Shown here one piece after another: positions 61,747-64,000 of a DNA stretch of 64,000 nucleotides (its first letter is position 1; the number at the start of each line of letters is the position of its first letter). The translations under genes and the position numbers were made by a program. The notes below the pieces were generated by a model. The model was not told the origin of the DNA, did no database searches, and was given only the letters and a program-made list of their open reading frames with translations. The DNA comes from Streptomyces lienomycini (GTDB lineage: Bacteria; Actinomycetota; Actinomycetes; Streptomycetales; Streptomycetaceae), in the NCBI RefSeq assembly GCF_027947595.1, contig NZ_CP116257.1:4712001-4776000 (forward strand), given 5' to 3'.

Positions 61747-62931
61747 TCAGATCATCGAGCGCATCGGGCCCTGCGGCGGCTCCACGCCGATCTCCGTCAG
61801 GGCGGAGGCGTGGAAGACGGCCCCGGGCACGTGGATGGCGTGCGCCAGGCCCGTGTGCACGTCGCGCCAGAAGCGCTGAATCGGGTTGTCGAGCCGCATG
61901 GCGTTGCCGCCGGAGCGGGCCACGATCTCGTCGACCGCGCGGACCGCGCGCCAGGCGGCGGCGGCCTGGGTGCGCCGGCCGACGGCACGGCGCTCGAAGG
62001 TGATCTCCTGCCCGGCGGCGACCATGTCGTACATCCGGCTGACGTTGTCGAGGAGCGCGGCCCGGGAGGCGGCGATCTCGGCCGCCGCGTCCCCGACGGC
62101 GTAGAGGACGTACGGGTCGTCCCGCACGGCCTGCCCGGTTATCTGCACGCGGTCGCGCTGGTAGGCGAGGTGGTGGGCGAGGGCGCCCTCGCACATGCCG
62201 ATGACGGCGGAGGTGATGCCGAGCGGGAAGGCGGCGGAGAACGGCAGCCGGTAGGCGGGGTTGGTCAGGCCCGACTCGGCGGCCAGGGAACCGTCCACCA
62301 CCTTGGCGTACTCGATGACCCGGTACGCGGGGACGAAGGCGTCCTTGACGACGACGTCCTTGCTGCCGGTGCCGCGCAGGCCGACGACGTCCCAGGAGTC
62401 CTCGACGATCTCGTAGTCGGCGCGCGGCAGGATGACGTGCACGGATTGCGGCGGGTTCAGCCGGTTGCCGTCGGCGTCGGCGAGGAAGCCGCCGAGGAAG
62501 ATCCACTGGCAGTGGTCGGTGCCGGAGGAGAACTGCCAGCGGCCGTTGAAGACGTAGCCGCCGTCGACGGGCCTGAGCAGGCCCATCGGCGCGTACGGGG
62601 AGGCGATCCAGGTGTCCGGGTCCTCCCCCCAGACCTCTTCCTGGACCCGCGGGTCGGCCATCGCCATCTCCCAGGGGTGTACGCCGACGACACCGGCGAC
62701 CCAGCCGGTGGCGCCGTCGCAGGCGGCGATCCGCATGACGGTCTCGGCGAACTCGCGCGGGTGCAGTTCGAGTCCGCCGTAGGTCTTGGGCTGGAGCATG
62801 CGGATGGCGCCGACGTCGCGCAGGACCTTGACGGCCTGGTCGTCGAGCCGGCCGAGGGCTTCGTTGGCGGGGCCGAGGGCGCTGATCTCGTCGGCGCGTG
62901 CCTCGACGGCCTCGAGTACGGGATTGGTCAT
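61747..62931 (-). CDS. hsaA: HsaA, flavin-dependent 3-HSA hydroxylase oxygenase component
   Basis: 394 aa, ACAD-fold flavin monooxygenase. VGVHPWEMAMADPRVQEEVWGEDPDTWIASPYAPMG, FSSGTDHCQW and GGNAMRLDNPIQRFWRDVHTGLAHAIHVP. Ortho-hydroxylates 3-HSA to the catechol with FMNH2 from HsaB, not seen here. Eight nt after hsaF. Paralogue at 34986-36152. Confidence 0.93.
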   Translation of the reverse strand: MTNPVLEAVEARADEISALGPANEALGRLDDQAVKVLRDVGAIRMLQPKTYGGLELHPREFAETVMRIAACDGATGWVAGVVGVHPWEMAMADPRVQEEVWGEDPDTWIASPYAPMGLLRPVDGGYVFNGRWQFSSGTDHCQWIFLGGFLADADGNRLNPPQSVHVILPRADYEIVEDSWDVVGLRGTGSKDVVVKDAFVPAYRVIEYAKVVDGSLAAESGLTNPAYRLPFSAAFPLGITSAVIGMCEGALAHHLAYQRDRVQITGQAVRDDPYVLYAVGDAAAEIAASRAALLDNVSRMYDMVAAGQEITFERRAVGRRTQAAAAWRAVRAVDEIVARSGGNAMRLDNPIQRFWRDVHTGLAHAIHVPGAVFHASALTEIGVEPPQGPMRSMI

Positions 62932-62939
62932 GGCGGTGC

Positions 62940-63992
62940 TCACTTCCCCGGGGAGGTCGGTGCGGTGGTGCGGTCCCTCTCGGCGAGGCCGACCGCGATC
63001 TCGATGAGCTGGTCCTCCTGGCCGCCGACGAGTTTGCGGCGCCCGGCCTCCAGCAGGATCTCGGCGCCGGACACCCCGTACTTGCCGGCCTGGCGGGCGG
63101 CGTGCTTCAGGAAGCTGGAGTAGACGCCGGCGTAGCCCATGGTCAGCGACATGCGATCGAGCAGGCACTCGCCGTCCATGACGGGCCGTACGACGTCCTC
63201 GGCGGCGTCGATGATCTTGAGCACGTCGATGCCGGTGCGGATGCCCAGGCGTTCGGCGACGGCGGCGAACCCCTCGACGGGGGTGTTGCCCGCGCCCGCG
63301 CCGAAGCGGCGGGTGGAGCCGTCGATCTGGGTGGCTCCGGCGCGCACGGCGAGCACCGAGTTGGCGACGCCGAGGCCGAGGTTCTCGTGGCCGTGGAAGC
63401 CGACCTGGGCGTCGTCGCCAAGTTCGGCGACGAGGGCGGCGATGCGGTCGCCGGTCTCCTCCATGACGAGGGCGCCGGCGGAGTCGACGACGTAGACGCA
63501 CTGGCAGCCGGCGTCGGCCATGACGCGCGCCTGCCGGGCCAGGGCCTCGGGCGGGCTGCTGTGCGACATCATCAGGAACCCGACGGTCTCCAGGCCCAGT
63601 TCGCGGGCGAGGCCGAAGTGCTGGACGGCGATGTCGGCCTCGGTGCAGTGGGTGGCGATCCGGCAGATCGAGGCGCCGTTGTCGGCGGCCTCGCGGATGT
63701 CGTCCTGGAGGCCGAGGCCGGGCAGCATCAGGAAGGCGATCTTCGCGCGCCGCGCGGTCTTCACCGCGGCCTTGATGAGTTCCTGCTCGGGGGTGTGGCT
63801 GAAGCCGTAGTTGAACGAGGACCCGCCGAGGCCGTCGCCGTGGGTGACCTCGATGACGGGGACGCCCGCGTCGTCGAGGGCGGCCACGATGGAGGTGACG
63901 TGGTCGACGGTGAACTGGTGCTGCTTGGCGTGCGAGCCGTCCCTGAGGGACGAGTCGGTGACGCGGATGTCCAGGTCGGTGCTGTAGGGCAT
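62940..63992 (-). CDS. hsaF: HsaF, 4-hydroxy-2-oxo acid aldolase
   Basis: 350 aa. TIM-barrel DRE-type aldolase: [49 protein letters not shown] with metal His pair. Splits 4-hydroxy-2-oxohexanoate to pyruvate and propanal. It normally pairs with dehydrogenase HsaG, probably encoded just beyond the right edge; the last 8 bases give no information. ATG 63992 used. Confidence 0.92.
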   Translation of the reverse strand: MPYSTDLDIRVTDSSLRDGSHAKQHQFTVDHVTSIVAALDDAGVPVIEVTHGDGLGGSSFNYGFSHTPEQELIKAAVKTARRAKIAFLMLPGLGLQDDIREAADNGASICRIATHCTEADIAVQHFGLARELGLETVGFLMMSHSSPPEALARQARVMADAGCQCVYVVDSAGALVMEETGDRIAALVAELGDDAQVGFHGHENLGLGVANSVLAVRAGATQIDGSTRRFGAGAGNTPVEGFAAVAERLGIRTGIDVLKIIDAAEDVVRPVMDGECLLDRMSLTMGYAGVYSSFLKHAARQAGKYGVSGAEILLEAGRRKLVGGQEDQLIEIAVGLAERDRTTAPTSPGK

Positions 63993-64000
63993 GACTCGTG

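Overview
This window is very GC-rich actinobacterial chromosome, most likely Streptomyces or a close relative. The evidence is strong third-position G/C, frequent GTG/TTG starts, DasR-type (dre) sites in front of a chitin-active LPMO gene, and secreted plant and fungal polymer enzymes. No tRNA, rRNA, CRISPR array or transposase is visible.

Positions 1-7.1 kb are ordinary Streptomyces genes: the end of a DUF3152 metallopeptidase, a secreted family-9 pectate lyase with a clear promoter and LacI-type operator, an NfeD/SPFH membrane pair, an exported amidase, an AA10 LPMO with dre sites, and a DoxX protein.

From about 7.1 kb to the right edge, almost every gene belongs to a steroid-degradation island. 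Its blocks are: (a) 7151-15587 (-), a peptide-type ABC importer, an OYE-family flavoenzyme and an amidase, divergent from an acyl-CoA ligase (15872-17515); (b) 17599-20600, a 3-alpha-HSD-like SDR, a KstR-like TetR, an LLM flavoenzyme and a SnoaL-like protein; (c) 20667-34151, a KstR2 regulon for rings C/D (echA20-ipdABC, fadE30-ipdF-kstR2-fadA6, an enoyl-CoA hydratase, fadE31-32-33 and SDRs) with two KstR2-type operators; (d) 34206-40397 (-), kstD-SDR-fadD3-hsaA paralogue-SDR, divergent from a second KstR-like TetR; (e) 41237-50536 (-), a nine-gene operon (fadD17-like ligase, fadE29, chsH2, fadE28, chsH1, ltp2, MaoC, hsaE, hsd4A) removing the last three side-chain carbons; (f) 50794-56543 (-), fadA5-fadE34-MaoC-hotdog-SDR, one full beta-oxidation turn for a C24 side chain, behind a KstR-like site; (g) 56692-63992, an SDR, kshA with a coupled small Cys4 protein, and hsaF-hsaA-hsaC with a delta4-(5alpha)-KSTD-like flavoprotein.

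Together these predict: import and CoA activation of a C24 steroid acid; oxidation of the 3-OH and ring A; shortening C24 to C22 to C19; 9-alpha-hydroxylation and A/B opening; release of HIP; and breakdown of HIP to central metabolites. Within the window I see no mce4, CYP125/142, fadE26/27 or cholesterol oxidase. With the 3-alpha-HSD, FadE34 and OYE/SnoaL genes, this suggests a bile-acid-like substrate rather than cholesterol (inference). hsaB, hsaD, hsaG and kshB are not seen and may lie beyond 64000.

The most striking non-coding signal is an 18-bp motif, consensus GRTCCCACTGACCGGNAS, at eight places, nearly all in promoter regions of steroid genes, including those of both KstR-like TetR genes. 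It is unlike the KstR2 and KstR sites also present and probably defines a separate regulon.
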